NCBI RefSeq assembly: GCF_017877355.1
Contig: NZ_JAGIPR010000009.1
Coordinates: forward strand, 124,001 to 188,000
Direction of reading: 5' to 3'
Source of the DNA: Chryseobacterium jejuense
GTDB lineage: Bacteria; Bacteroidota; Bacteroidia; Flavobacteriales; Weeksellaceae
DNA: 64,000 bases
Shown: positions 43,184 through 52,718 of the stretch, piece after piece
Layout of the letters: every line of letters starts with the position of its first letter
Position numbering within the stretch: the first letter of the stretch is position 1
Notes under the pieces: model-generated
Databases searched by the model: none
What the model was told of the DNA's origin: nothing
Seen by the model: the letters and a program-made list of their open reading frames with translations, nothing else
Made by a program: the position numbers and the translations under genes

Positions 43184-44896
43184 CTAATCTCTAAACTTTA
43201 CATCTTTTATATTGAGATAATGAGTCACATTGCCTTTCCAGTGATTTTCTTCCAGAGTAAAAGCAAGGTCAAAACGTTTATTTTTAAAATCCTCTACAAA
43301 TTGTCCTAGTTTGAAGCCAACACATTCAATATTTCTTCCTGTAGATTCCTGTTTAATATAAAACTTCAGATGATTATTATCTTTCCCCATGGTTTTTACA
43401 TAACCCGAAAGTTTCTGGTCAGTTAGAGTGAAGATAGGCTTCATATTCTGAGGTCCGAAAGGAGCCAGTTTTCTGTGGAAGTTGATAAACTCTCTGTTGA
43501 TATCATCAACCTCAATTTCTGAATCAATCGTAATGGAAGGCTCCTTTTGATGGTTCTGAATTTTTTCAGAAACAATTTTTTCAAACTTTATTTTGAACGC
43601 TTCAAATTTTTCCTTCTCCATAGAAAGTCCGGCTGCAGCATGATGTCCTCCGAATTTAAGGAAATATTCAGAACACAAATCCAGCGCTTCATGAACGTCA
43701 AAATCTGAAACAGATCTTGCAGAAGCTACCATTTCACCGTTATTTCCGTCTGTAAATACCAGTGTAGGTTTATAATATGTTTCAATAAGTCTTGAAGCTA
43801 CAATTCCAATTACCCCTTTGTTCCACTCAGGGTGATAAACAATCGTGGTATGTTTCATTTCCTGCTGAGATTCTATAATCTGGTTCAAAGCAGAAAGAGT
43901 AGAGTTCATATCCAGTTCGCGTCTTTCATCGTTGAGGTCCATAATGTCACTAACGATCTGGTTCGCATGTTTCAGATTTTCAGAAACCATAAGCTCTACA
44001 GCCGCTTTTCCATGGGAAATTCTTCCGGCAGCATTTATTTTAGGAGCAATTTCAAAAACAATATTTGAAATTTCAAAATGCGACAGTTTATCCTCAGGAA
44101 TTAATAATCTTAGTCCAAGATTTCTTGTTTTTCTAAGGGTTTTCAATCCCATTTTTGCAAGAACCCTGTTTTCTCCTGTCATTGAAACAATATCAGCGGC
44201 GATGGAGATAGCCAAAAGATCTGTGAGTTCAAATAACTCAGCATCCGGAAGTTTATAGATGGTATTCAGTCCCTGACAAAGTTTAAAGCCTACACCACAT
44301 CCGGAAAGCTCCTTGAATGGATATCGGCAGTCACTTCTTTTAGGATCCAGTACAGCGGCAGCATTAGGAATCTCTTCACCGGGAAGGTGGTGATCGCAGA
44401 TAATAAAATCTATTTCCAGGCTGGAAGCATAACTAATCATATCGAGAGCCTTAATTCCACAGTCTAGAGCAATGATTAATGAAAAACCATTCTCTTTAGC
44501 AAAATCAATCCCCTCTGTAGAAATTCCGTATCCTTCAGAATTCCTGTCCGGAATATAGTAATCCAGATATTTTTTCTCAACAATTTTGCTGAGGTAAAGA
44601 TACATTAAAGCAACTGCTGTGGTTCCATCCACATCATAATCGCCATATACCAATATTTTTTCGCCATTTTCAATTGCAGTGGCAATACGCTCTACAGCTT
44701 TTTGCATGTCTGCCATTAAAAACGGGCTGTGTATATCGTTAAGGTTTGGTTTGAAAAATTCTCTCGCCTTCTGATAATTGTCAATTCCTCTTAGAACGAG
44801 AAGTTTAGATTCAAAAGTACCAAAACCAAGTGACGAACTTAGTCCGTCCACAACTTCCTCATCGGGTTCGGGCTTATAAATCCATTTTTGACTCAT
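43184..44896 (-). CDS. recJ: Single-stranded-DNA-specific exonuclease RecJ
   Basis: RecJ degrades single-stranded DNA 5' to 3' in recombination and mismatch repair. The chosen start MSQKWIYKPEPDEE (44896) gives 570 aa, the usual length; in-frame sequence upstream runs into the intergenic region. DHH-family motifs are seen: LVYGDYDVDGTTAVALMYLY, DCGIKALD, DHHLPGEEIPNAAAVLDPKR and GVGFKLCQ. The DHHA1 part has GGHHAAAGLSM. It is divergent from an M48 protease. Confidence 0.95.
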   Translation of the reverse strand: MSQKWIYKPEPDEEVVDGLSSSLGFGTFESKLLVLRGIDNYQKAREFFKPNLNDIHSPFLMADMQKAVERIATAIENGEKILVYGDYDVDGTTAVALMYLYLSKIVEKKYLDYYIPDRNSEGYGISTEGIDFAKENGFSLIIALDCGIKALDMISYASSLEIDFIICDHHLPGEEIPNAAAVLDPKRSDCRYPFKELSGCGVGFKLCQGLNTIYKLPDAELFELTDLLAISIAADIVSMTGENRVLAKMGLKTLRKTRNLGLRLLIPEDKLSHFEISNIVFEIAPKINAAGRISHGKAAVELMVSENLKHANQIVSDIMDLNDERRELDMNSTLSALNQIIESQQEMKHTTIVYHPEWNKGVIGIVASRLIETYYKPTLVFTDGNNGEMVASARSVSDFDVHEALDLCSEYFLKFGGHHAAAGLSMEKEKFEAFKIKFEKIVSEKIQNHQKEPSITIDSEIEVDDINREFINFHRKLAPFGPQNMKPIFTLTDQKLSGYVKTMGKDNNHLKFYIKQESTGRNIECVGFKLGQFVEDFKNKRFDLAFTLEENHWKGNVTHYLNIKDVKFRD

Positions 44897-44998
44897 GCTC
44901 ACAAAAATAAGGAAAAAAAATAGCATTTTGATTGATAGGGAACGAAGTTTTGACTTAATAATTGTTAAAAATTGATTACCTTCGTCCTCCAAATTTAA

Positions 44999-45817
44999 AT
45001 GACTATGAAAAAAATTATCGTATGCCTTACAATTTTAGGGGCAATGAATTCGATAAATGCCCAGAAAATTAATCTCGGAAAAGCTGCCGGGATCGTTTCA
45101 AATGGTGCAAAAGCTTTAACGTTTACGAACGAAGATGCTATCAAATTATCCAAAGAATCCGTAGATTGGATGGATAAAAACAATGCTGTAGCAGGACCGA
45201 AAGATCCTTATACTGTAAGATTGAATAAACTGTTTGGAAAACACAAAACACAAGACGGTCTGAACCTGAACTATAAAGTTTATAAAGTAAAAGATATCAA
45301 TGCTTTTGCTTGTGCAGACGGTAGTGTACGTGTATTCTCTTCTCTGATGGATATTATGACGGATAACGAATTATTGGCTGTAATTGGTCATGAAATTGGT
45401 CACGTTAAAAATCAGGATACAAAAGATGCCATGAAATCTGCTTATCTAAAAGCAGCAGCATTAGATGCAGCTTCATCAGCATCTGGTGCGGTAGCTACTC
45501 TTAATGACAGTCAGATAGGGAAAATGGCCAATGCATTTTTAGATGCTTCTCACAGCAAAAAGCAGGAATCTGAAGCAGATACTTATTCTTATGATTTTAT
45601 GAAAACTAACAAATATGATGTAGTAGGTGCTTATACCGCTTTCAAGAAATTAGCTTTATTATCAGAAGGAAGTACACAATCCGGTTTTGAAAAAATGTTT
45701 AACTCCCACCCTGACAGTGAAAAAAGAGCTCAGGCGATTAAAAAGAGAGCAGAAAAAGACGGGTTATGGAAAGATCCGGGAACGGTAGCTATTCCAACAA
45801 CGAAACTTACAAAATAA
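44999..45817 (+). CDS. M48 family metallopeptidase
   Basis: The 272-aa product has a signal peptide (MKKIIVCLTILGAMNSINAQ) and the zinc motif HEIGH (VIGHEIGHVKNQD, about residues 130-142) with the third ligand Glu in ESEADTYSYDFM. It is the LoiP/YcaL-like type, a periplasmic quality-control protease. ATG at 44999 or 45005 both work. It is a single-gene unit, ended by a strong terminator. Confidence 0.9.
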   Translation: MTMKKIIVCLTILGAMNSINAQKINLGKAAGIVSNGAKALTFTNEDAIKLSKESVDWMDKNNAVAGPKDPYTVRLNKLFGKHKTQDGLNLNYKVYKVKDINAFACADGSVRVFSSLMDIMTDNELLAVIGHEIGHVKNQDTKDAMKSAYLKAAALDAASSASGAVATLNDSQIGKMANAFLDASHSKKQESEADTYSYDFMKTNKYDVVGAYTAFKKLALLSEGSTQSGFEKMFNSHPDSEKRAQAIKKRAEKDGLWKDPGTVAIPTTKLTK

Positions 45818-45841
45818 TTATTTTATTTATTGTTTAAACAA

Positions 45842-45874
45842 AAATACCTCAAAGCATTGCTTTGAGGTATTTTT
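45842..45874. terminator. Bidirectional terminator between M48 and ABC-F genes
   Basis: AAATACCTCAAAGC (45842-45855) and GCTTTGAGGTATTT (45858-45871) pair with a 2-nt loop region, with A and T runs outside. It ends the plus-strand protease and the minus-strand ABC-F genes. Confidence 0.88.
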
Positions 45875-45895
45875 ATATTTGTTGAATGTATCAGA

Positions 45896-47518
45896 CTAAG
45901 AATACATTTTTTCTCTTAATTCCTTTACTTTTTTATCAGCAAGGTATTCGTCATAAGTCATTTCTCTGTCAATAATTCCGTTTGGAGTCAGTTCAATGAT
46001 TCTGTTACAGACAGTTGACAACATTTCGTGGTCATGAGACGCCAATAAAAGATTTCCTTTAAAGTTAGACAATGAGTTGTTCAAAGTCGTGATACTTTCA
46101 AGGTCTAAGTGGTTGGTAGGTTCATCTAATAAAAGAACGTTAGCTTTCTGAAGCATCATTCTGCTGAACATACATCTCATTTTTTCACCTCCGGAAAGTA
46201 CTTTACAAGATTTCAATGCTTCATCACCAGAGAAAAGCATTCTTCCTAAGAATCCTCTTACGAACTCTTCATGACGCTCCTCATCGTTTTTAGTGAATTG
46301 TCTTAACCAATCAACCAAGCTTAAATCTTCCTGGAAGAAATTGGTGTTATCTAAAGGCATGTGAGATTGGTTCGTAGTAACTCCCCAAGCAACAGTTCCT
46401 TTGTCTGACTCAACATTTCCAGCAAGAATTTCGAAAAATTCAGTGATTGCTAGAGAGTTTTTAGAAAGTACTGCTACTTTATCGCCTTTTTTAAGGTTTA
46501 AGTCAATATTAGAGAATAATAATTCTCCGTCTTTTGTTTTTTCAAGACCTTTTACATCAAGGATCTGATCCCCAGCTTCTCTTTCCATTTCAAAAATGAT
46601 GGCAGGATATCTTCTTGAAGAAGGCTTAATGTCGTCAATATTTAATTTGTCGATCATTTTCTTTCTTGCAGTAGCCTGTTTAGCCTTAGCAACGTTAGAA
46701 CTGAATCTAGCGATGAAGTCCTGAAGTTCTTTTTTCTTCTCTTCAGCTTTCTTGTTAGCCTGAGCTCTTTGTCTTGTTGCTAACTGAGATGCTTGGTACC
46801 AGAAAGAGTAGTTACCTGTATAAAGGTTAAGCTTAGCATAATCTAAATCTCCGATATGTGTACAAACCGTATCCAAGAAGTGACGGTCGTGAGATACTAC
46901 GATTACAGTGTTTTCATAATCAGCAAGGAAATCTTCAAGCCAAGATATTGTATCAATATCAAGGTCATTGGTAGGCTCATCCAGGATTAGTACATCAGGA
47001 TTTCCGAAAAGTGCCTGAGCCAAAAGAACCTTTACTTTGTCCTTGTTCTCAAGTTCACTCATCATTTGCCAGTGCATATCATCTTTGATTCCTACATTGG
47101 AAAGCATGGTCTGTGCATCAGATTCTGCAGTCCATCCACCCATTTCATCATAGATTACACCTAGCTCCCCAGCTTTAATTCCATCTGCGTCAGAGAAATC
47201 TTCTTTTGCGTATAACGCATCCATTTCCTCCTTTATCTCAAATAATTTTTTATTACCTCTTAATACAGCTTCAAGAACAGTATACTGATCAAAAGCAAAG
47301 TGATCCTGCTCCAAAACTGACATTCTCTTCCCTGGTTCCAGAGATACGTTACCTGTCGTAGGATCCTGCTTTCCTGTTAATATTTTAAGGAATGTAGACT
47401 TTCCCGCCCCGTTTGCTCCGATGATCCCGTAGCAGTTTCCTTTGGTAAACATAATATTTACCTCGTCAAAAAGAACTCTTTTCCCGAATTGTAAAGATAA
47501 GTTAGATACTGTTAACAT
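45896..47518 (-). CDS. ABC-F family ATPase (YbiT/YkpA-like)
   Basis: The 540-aa product has two ABC domains in tandem. Domain 1: Walker A GANGAGKST (about 34-42), Walker B LILDEPTNDLD; domain 2: degenerate Walker A (VLSKNSLAITEFF, missing GKST), signature SGGEKMR and Walker B LLLDEPTNHLD. A helical linker rich in Lys/Ala (AQANKKAEEKKKELQDF) lies between them. ABC-F proteins act on the ribosome and are not transporters. The linker KPSSRRYPAIIF is like that of YbiT. The second Walker A is lost, so the ATPase sites are asymmetric. Confidence 0.9.
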   Translation of the reverse strand: MLTVSNLSLQFGKRVLFDEVNIMFTKGNCYGIIGANGAGKSTFLKILTGKQDPTTGNVSLEPGKRMSVLEQDHFAFDQYTVLEAVLRGNKKLFEIKEEMDALYAKEDFSDADGIKAGELGVIYDEMGGWTAESDAQTMLSNVGIKDDMHWQMMSELENKDKVKVLLAQALFGNPDVLILDEPTNDLDIDTISWLEDFLADYENTVIVVSHDRHFLDTVCTHIGDLDYAKLNLYTGNYSFWYQASQLATRQRAQANKKAEEKKKELQDFIARFSSNVAKAKQATARKKMIDKLNIDDIKPSSRRYPAIIFEMEREAGDQILDVKGLEKTKDGELLFSNIDLNLKKGDKVAVLSKNSLAITEFFEILAGNVESDKGTVAWGVTTNQSHMPLDNTNFFQEDLSLVDWLRQFTKNDEERHEEFVRGFLGRMLFSGDEALKSCKVLSGGEKMRCMFSRMMLQKANVLLLDEPTNHLDLESITTLNNSLSNFKGNLLLASHDHEMLSTVCNRIIELTPNGIIDREMTYDEYLADKKVKELREKMYS

Positions 47519-47636
47519 ATAGTTTTGTAAATTTGGCGCAAAAATACAAAAAGAATTTGGGTATTTTGTAATAATATAATAGTCAAGTTTTTAAATGTAT
47601 GATATTTTTTATATATTTCATTAACGAAATTTTAAA

Positions 47637-48098
47637 ATGATGAAGATTGAAAAAACAGTTAGTATATTAAATAGAAGAGCCCGCTTTGAATATGAAATTC
47701 TTGAAGAATACGAGGCCGGAATGGTTTTGACAGGTACAGAAATAAAATCTTTGCGTTCTTCTAAAGCATCTATCACAGAATCGTTCTGTCAGTTTATTGA
47801 TGGGGAGTTATACATCATCAACATGATGATTGATGAGTATAAATTGGGAACTTTTTACAATCATAAAACAAAAAGGGAACGGAAATTGCTCTTGCACAAA
47901 AAAGAATTGCAGAAACTTGAAAAAAAGTTAAAGGATGCAGGAAATACGATTATACCTTTGAAATTATATATCACTGATCGAGGGAAAGCAAAAGTGCTGA
48001 TAGCGCTGGGTAGAGGGAAAAAGCTTTTCGATAAAAGAGAGGCCATAAAAGATAGAGAAAATAAGCGGAACCTGGACAGAATATTAAAGAAAAGTTAA
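47637..48098 (+). CDS. smpB: SsrA-binding protein SmpB
   Basis: SmpB delivers tmRNA to stalled ribosomes. It is 153 aa with NRRARFEYEILEEYEAGMVL and TGTEIKSLRSSKASITESFC near residues 10-45, and the basic C-terminal tail (FDKRE, KDRENKRNLDRILKKS). ATG at 47637 or 47640 is possible. Confidence 0.97.
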   Translation: MMKIEKTVSILNRRARFEYEILEEYEAGMVLTGTEIKSLRSSKASITESFCQFIDGELYIINMMIDEYKLGTFYNHKTKRERKLLLHKKELQKLEKKLKDAGNTIIPLKLYITDRGKAKVLIALGRGKKLFDKREAIKDRENKRNLDRILKKS

Positions 48099-48175
48099 AA
48101 ATCATTTGAAAAACTTTGTTTATAAAGAAAAATTATATTTATTTTGCATTATCAATTATTTAATCATTTAATTCT

Positions 48176-49669
48176 ATGAAAAATCTAAAATTAGGAATTT
48201 CAGCATTGGCGCTTACTGTTGCCTCTACTGTCTTTGCCCAGACTACCAACAATCCGTGGTTAATCGGAGTTGGTGCTCATGCGGAAAACCACAAAGCAGT
48301 ACAGTCAAGTTTCAGTAATACGTTCTCTGCTAATAATCTAACGAAGAGAATGTTCAACTTGAACAACTTCTCTATTACACCTCCATTATCTAAGTTAACA
48401 GTTGCTAGAAACGTTGGAAAAGGTTTAGTTATTGACTGGCAAACTTCTGTAGGGAATGTTGAAAACAAAAGATTTAACATGGGGAAAGAATTTTTCCTAA
48501 TGACAGGTCTTGGTTTCCAGGCTCACGGTGCGGGTCTTTTATGGAACGAAGAATCTTGGTTTGACCCTTACTTAAGAGTTGGTGCTAACTATTTAAGACA
48601 TGATTACACTGCTCTTTCTTTCCCAAGAAATGACTACAAAGGAGAATCTGTTGCAAATGGTAAGGATGGTAACGAAAACGGTAAAGCTAACCACTTTACA
48701 GTAGCTACAGGTGCTGGTGCTAACTTCTGGGTAACTAAAAACTTTGGTCTTGGTATCCAAGGAGATTATGTATCAACTCCAGGTGATAAGTCTACTGTTG
48801 CTAACTTCTGGCAAGCTTCTGCATCTATCTTATTCAGATTCGGAAACAGAGATAGAGATAAGGATGGTATCCTAGATAAAGACGATCTTTGTCCAGATAC
48901 TCCAGGTTTACCAGAATTCCAGGGATGTCCTGATACTGACGGTGACGGAGTTCCAGATAAAGACGATCAATGTCCAGATGTAGCTGGTCCAGTTGAAAAC
49001 AACGGTTGTCCTTGGCCAGATACAGACGGTGATGGTGTTATCGACAAAGATGATGCTTGTCCTACAGTTGCAGGTCCTGCTGAAAACAAAGGTTGTCCTT
49101 GGCCAGATACAGACGGTGACGGTATCTTAGATAAAGATGATGCTTGTCCTACTGTTCCAGGTCTTCCAGAATACAACGGATGTCCTAAACCAAAAGATGT
49201 AATTGCTAAAGATGCTACAGGTGCTCTTAAAGGTATCTTGTTTAACTTTAACAAAGCTACAATTAGACCAGAATCTAACGGTAAATTAGATGAGGCTGCT
49301 AAGATTATTAAAGAATCTAACGACGGAACATTCCTAGTAACTGGTCACACAGATGCTAAAGGTGCTGCTGCTTACAACTTGAAACTTTCAAGAGAAAGAG
49401 CTGCTGCTGTAGTAGGTGCTCTTGAAGCTAGAGGTGTTAACGGTAATCAGTTGAAATCTACTGGTGTTGGTTCTAGAGATGCTCAAGTTTCTGCAAAAGC
49501 TTCTGACGCTGACAGAATGATTGACAGAAAAGTAGTTGTTGAGGCTATCAACGGTGCTGCTTGGGATGCACTTAAGAAATCTGATCTAGACGTAGTAGTG
49601 AAGAAGACTGTAGTGAAAAAAGGAAAAGCTCCAGCTAAGAAAAAAGCTGCTGCTAAAAAGAAAAAATAA
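48176..49669 (+). CDS. OmpA-family protein with thrombospondin type 3 repeats
   Basis: The 497-aa product has a signal peptide (MKNLKLGISALALTVASTVF), an eight-strand outer-membrane barrel (about 30-230), then about four calcium-binding thrombospondin type 3 repeats with Asp-rich DxDGDGVxDKDD motifs (about 225-340), an OmpA peptidoglycan-binding domain (GILFNFNKATIRPESNGKLD, then TGHTDAKGAAAYNLKLSRER), and a Lys/Ala-rich tail of about 25 residues. It should be an abundant outer-membrane anchor to the cell wall. The tail is unusual for the family. Confidence 0.93.
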   Translation: MKNLKLGISALALTVASTVFAQTTNNPWLIGVGAHAENHKAVQSSFSNTFSANNLTKRMFNLNNFSITPPLSKLTVARNVGKGLVIDWQTSVGNVENKRFNMGKEFFLMTGLGFQAHGAGLLWNEESWFDPYLRVGANYLRHDYTALSFPRNDYKGESVANGKDGNENGKANHFTVATGAGANFWVTKNFGLGIQGDYVSTPGDKSTVANFWQASASILFRFGNRDRDKDGILDKDDLCPDTPGLPEFQGCPDTDGDGVPDKDDQCPDVAGPVENNGCPWPDTDGDGVIDKDDACPTVAGPAENKGCPWPDTDGDGILDKDDACPTVPGLPEYNGCPKPKDVIAKDATGALKGILFNFNKATIRPESNGKLDEAAKIIKESNDGTFLVTGHTDAKGAAAYNLKLSRERAAAVVGALEARGVNGNQLKSTGVGSRDAQVSAKASDADRMIDRKVVVEAINGAAWDALKKSDLDVVVKKTVVKKGKAPAKKKAAAKKKK

Positions 49670-49688
49670 TTAATTTTTCTAAATAATG

Positions 49689-49723
49689 AATACCTCCAAT
49701 TTTTTTGGAGGTATTTTTTTTTT
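49689..49723 (+). terminator. Terminator after the OmpA-family gene
   Basis: AATACCTCCAA (49689-49699) pairs with TTGGAGGTATT (49705-49715) followed by TTTTTTTT. A textbook intrinsic terminator. Confidence 0.92.
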
Positions 49724-49765
49724 GTTGACTTTTAAGTAATTTTGTTGAAAATTTAAAATTTAAAA

Positions 49766-50506
49766 ATGGGAAGAGCATTTGAATATAGAAAAGCTTCTAA
49801 AATGGCCAGATGGGATAAAATGGCCAAAACATTCTCTAAAATAGGTAAGGATATTGCATTGGCAGTAAAAGCAGGGGGAACGGATCCAGAAGCTAACCCG
49901 GCATTGAGAAGATGTATCCAAAACGCTAAAGGGGCAAACATGCCTAAGGATAACGTAGAAAGAGCAATTAAAAAAGCAAGTGGTGCAGATGCTGAAAACT
50001 ATGAAGAAATTACTTATGAAGGATACGGACAGGGAGGTGTTGCTTTCTTTGTAGAGTGTACTACAAACAACACTACAAGAACGGTAGCTAACGTAAGAGC
50101 TATTTTCAATAAGTTTGACGGAAATCTTGGTAAAAATGGTGAGCTTGCATTTATCTTCGACAGAAAAGGAATTTTTACAATCGATTTAGCTCAAGTGAAA
50201 ATGGAGTGGGATGACTTCGAAATGGAAATGATTGATGGTGGAGCTGAAGATGTAGAAAAAGATGAAGAAGAAGTAATGATTACAACTGCTTTTGAAGATT
50301 TCGGGTCTTTATCTCACAAATTAGATGAGCTTGGAATTGAAGCGAAGAGTGCAGAATTACAAAGAATTCCAAACAATACCAAAGAAGTAAACGAAGAACA
50401 ATTTAAAGCAAATATGAAAATGCTTGAGCGTTTCGAGGATGATGATGATGTACAAAACGTTTACCATAATATGGAAATTACTGAAGAGCTAATGAACTCT
50501 TTATAA
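49766..50506 (+). CDS. YebC/PmpR family protein (TACO1-like)
   Basis: The 246-aa product has the family N-terminus (MGRAFEYRKASKMARWDKMA) and the middle RRCIQNAKGANMPKDNVERA with YEEITYEGYGQGGVA. Members are known as translation or transcription regulators; recent work places them on ribosomes at polyproline stalls. Single gene between two terminator-like regions. The family is certain, the exact role less so. Confidence 0.93.
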   Translation: MGRAFEYRKASKMARWDKMAKTFSKIGKDIALAVKAGGTDPEANPALRRCIQNAKGANMPKDNVERAIKKASGADAENYEEITYEGYGQGGVAFFVECTTNNTTRTVANVRAIFNKFDGNLGKNGELAFIFDRKGIFTIDLAQVKMEWDDFEMEMIDGGAEDVEKDEEEVMITTAFEDFGSLSHKLDELGIEAKSAELQRIPNNTKEVNEEQFKANMKMLERFEDDDDVQNVYHNMEITEELMNSL

Positions 50507-50643
50507 AAAATAATATAGCATTCATATACAGTTAACTTTCAATTAGTTTCTTTGTAAAAAACTATGAAACGCCTTACCATGTTTTCGATAATGAAAATAA
50601 CAGGCGTTCCGTCCAGCAAATTTAAAAGCTGAAAAATATACGG
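50507..50643 (+). other. Structured leader with a possible short ORF before the lpxH-like gene
   Basis: AACGCCT (50568-50574) pairs with AGGCGTT (50602-50608), and inside it TTTTC (50582-50586) pairs with GAAAA (50593-50597), giving a two-part hairpin. A 22-codon ORF in the same place (50564-50632) starts ATGAAACGCCTTACC and ends TGA. It could be a leader RNA or leader peptide of the metallophosphoesterase gene. No known riboswitch class is recognised. Confidence 0.4.
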
Positions 50644-51468
50644 ATGAAAAGAAACGTTGAGTTAGTTGTCATATCGGATGTTCATTTGGGAACTTATGGA
50701 TGTAAGGCTAAAGAATTGCTGAGATACCTCAATTCTATACAGCCTAAAACTTTGGTTTTGAATGGTGATATCATTGATATCTGGCAATTCAAAAAGTCTT
50801 ACTTCCCTAAACCTCATTTGAAAGTGATCAGAAAGATCCTTTCATTTGCGACCAAGAATACGGATGTTTATTATATCACAGGCAATCATGATGAAATGTT
50901 CCGTAAGTTTACCGACTTTGAACTGGGAAAACTTAAAGTCTGTAATAAAATCTGTCTGACTATTGACCAGAAGAAAACCTGGATCTTTCATGGTGATGTT
51001 TTCGATGCATCAGTCCAGCATTCCAAATGGATCGCCAAACTCGGTGGAAAGGGATATGACCTTTTAATTATCATCAATAATGTAGTGAATTGGTTTTTAG
51101 AGAAAATGGGTAAAGAAAAATATTCATTTTCGAAGAAAATTAAAAATAATGTAAAGAAAGCGGTAAAGTACATTGGAGACTTTGAACTTACAGCTTCTGA
51201 ACTGGCCATTGATAATCAATATGACTATGTGGTTTGCGGACACATTCATCAGCCGCAGATTCGGGAGGTTGTTAATAAAAAAGGATCCTGTACTTATCTG
51301 AATTCCGGGGATTGGATTGAAAATCTGTCTGCATTGGAATATCATGATAAAGAATGGAAGATCTTTTACTATGACGATCATAAACATTTACTAAAAGATG
51401 ATGAAGCAGAAGAAATACAGGAGATGGATAATTCTGAGCTTTTAAAAATCGTAACCAATTTTACTTAA
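50644..51468 (+). CDS. UDP-2,3-diacylglucosamine hydrolase-like metallophosphoesterase
   Basis: The 274-aa product is a calcineurin-like phosphoesterase with motifs DVHLGTYG (about 11-18), NGDIIDIW, GNHDE, HGDVFD and GHIHQP, as in LpxH/LpxI-type and LpxG enzymes. LpxH releases UMP from UDP-2,3-diacylglucosamine in lipid A synthesis. The C-terminal acidic tail (KDDEAEEIQEMDNSELL) is not typical. Its stop codon overlaps the start of the glycosyltransferase gene by one base. Confidence 0.82.
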   Translation: MKRNVELVVISDVHLGTYGCKAKELLRYLNSIQPKTLVLNGDIIDIWQFKKSYFPKPHLKVIRKILSFATKNTDVYYITGNHDEMFRKFTDFELGKLKVCNKICLTIDQKKTWIFHGDVFDASVQHSKWIAKLGGKGYDLLIIINNVVNWFLEKMGKEKYSFSKKIKNNVKKAVKYIGDFELTASELAIDNQYDYVVCGHIHQPQIREVVNKKGSCTYLNSGDWIENLSALEYHDKEWKIFYYDDHKHLLKDDEAEEIQEMDNSELLKIVTNFT

Positions 51469-52439
51469 TGAAAATTTTGTATGCATTTCAGGGTACCGGA
51501 AACGGTCATGTGGCCAGAGCACAGGAGATTATTCCGATACTCAAAAAGTACGCTTCGGTGGATACACTCATCAGTGGGCATCAATCGCAATTAAAGGCTG
51601 ATTTTTCCATTGATTTTCAATATAGGGGTATTTCCCTTCTTTATAACAAAACGGGCGGTTTATCATACCGAAAAACGTTTACCGATAATAAATTCATTGA
51701 TGCAGCAAAAACAATAAGAAATTTAGAACTTTTCCAATATGACCTTATCATCAATGATTACGAACCTTTGACAGGCTGGGCCTCAAAATTGAAGAAACTG
51801 CCAATGATCGAATTGAGTCATCAGGCATCCATGAGTTTTCCGGAAACCCCTAAACCTGAAAAAAAGGATTTTCTGGGTGAAATGATTTTAAAATATTATG
51901 TTCCCAGCGAAAGAAAGATTGGATTTCATTTTGAAAATTATCATCCACAGATTAAAAAACCGGTCATTCGAAGAAAGATCAGAAATCTTAACCCTTACAA
52001 GCAAGGCTATTATCTTGTCTATCTTCCAAGTTTTGCAGATGAAAATATAATTAAAGTTCTGCGGAAAATTCCGGTAGAGTGGAAAGTGTTTTCAAAATAC
52101 AGTAAAGTACAGGTTAAAGTGAAAAATGTTGAAGTATTTCCTATTGATGAAACTCAATACCTGAAATATTTTGAAGGCTGTGAAGGTATTCTGTGCAATG
52201 CCGGCTTCGAAACTCCTGCCGAAGCACTTTTCATGGATAAAAAATTATTTGTGATACCTATTCATAACCAGTATGAACAGGAATGTAACGCCTGTGCTCT
52301 TGATAAGATGGGCATTCCTAATTCTAAGGTTTTAAATCTGCAGGAGATTATGGAGTGGGTTGCATCAGATTACCATCTGACAGTAGATTATCCGGATAAT
52401 ATTGAAGAGATCCTTGTAAAGGATGTCTTAGCTCTTTAA
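51468..52439 (+). CDS. Glycosyltransferase (MurG/UDP-glycosyltransferase-like)
   Basis: The 323-aa product begins MKILYAFQGTGNGHVARAQE, a nucleotide-sugar GT-B start, and has the donor-binding end GILCNAGFETPAEALFMDKK followed by IPIHNQYEQECNACALDKMG. It is fused in frame order with the lpxH-like gene by a one-base overlap, so the pair are translationally coupled and may act together in envelope lipid or glycan synthesis. Donor and acceptor unknown. Confidence 0.85.
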   Translation: MKILYAFQGTGNGHVARAQEIIPILKKYASVDTLISGHQSQLKADFSIDFQYRGISLLYNKTGGLSYRKTFTDNKFIDAAKTIRNLELFQYDLIINDYEPLTGWASKLKKLPMIELSHQASMSFPETPKPEKKDFLGEMILKYYVPSERKIGFHFENYHPQIKKPVIRRKIRNLNPYKQGYYLVYLPSFADENIIKVLRKIPVEWKVFSKYSKVQVKVKNVEVFPIDETQYLKYFEGCEGILCNAGFETPAEALFMDKKLFVIPIHNQYEQECNACALDKMGIPNSKVLNLQEIMEWVASDYHLTVDYPDNIEEILVKDVLAL

Positions 52440-52718
52440 GAAAATATCCTCCACACCATTCATTCTCATCATGACGGCTCTGGCATAGGAGCAGTGAGGG
52501 TAAACATTCCAATTATTTTCCCTGGCAAATTTGATGGCTTCTTCCACTAAATATTTTCCCATTCCTCTTCCTTCAAATTCAGGATGTACCAAAACAAAAG
52601 AAATAATCAGTTTTTGATCTTCCGGGAAGATGGTATAGGTTAATCTTCCTACTTCTTTTATTTCGTTATTCAGGGTAAGAACTCCGCCGTTTCCGGATCT
52701 GTTGTTTTCAAATTTCAT
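52428..52718 (-). CDS. GNAT-type N-acetyltransferase (YidJ/YjdJ-like)
   Basis: The 96-aa protein of the short GNAT kind has ISFVLVHPEFEGRGMGKYLV with the acetyl-CoA loop (EGRGMGKYL, about residues 49-57) and EAIKFARENNWNVYPHCSYA. It overlaps the glycosyltransferase stop by 12 bp on the opposite strand. Confidence 0.88.
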   Translation of the reverse strand: MKFENNRSGNGGVLTLNNEIKEVGRLTYTIFPEDQKLIISFVLVHPEFEGRGMGKYLVEEAIKFARENNWNVYPHCSYARAVMMRMNGVEDIFLKS

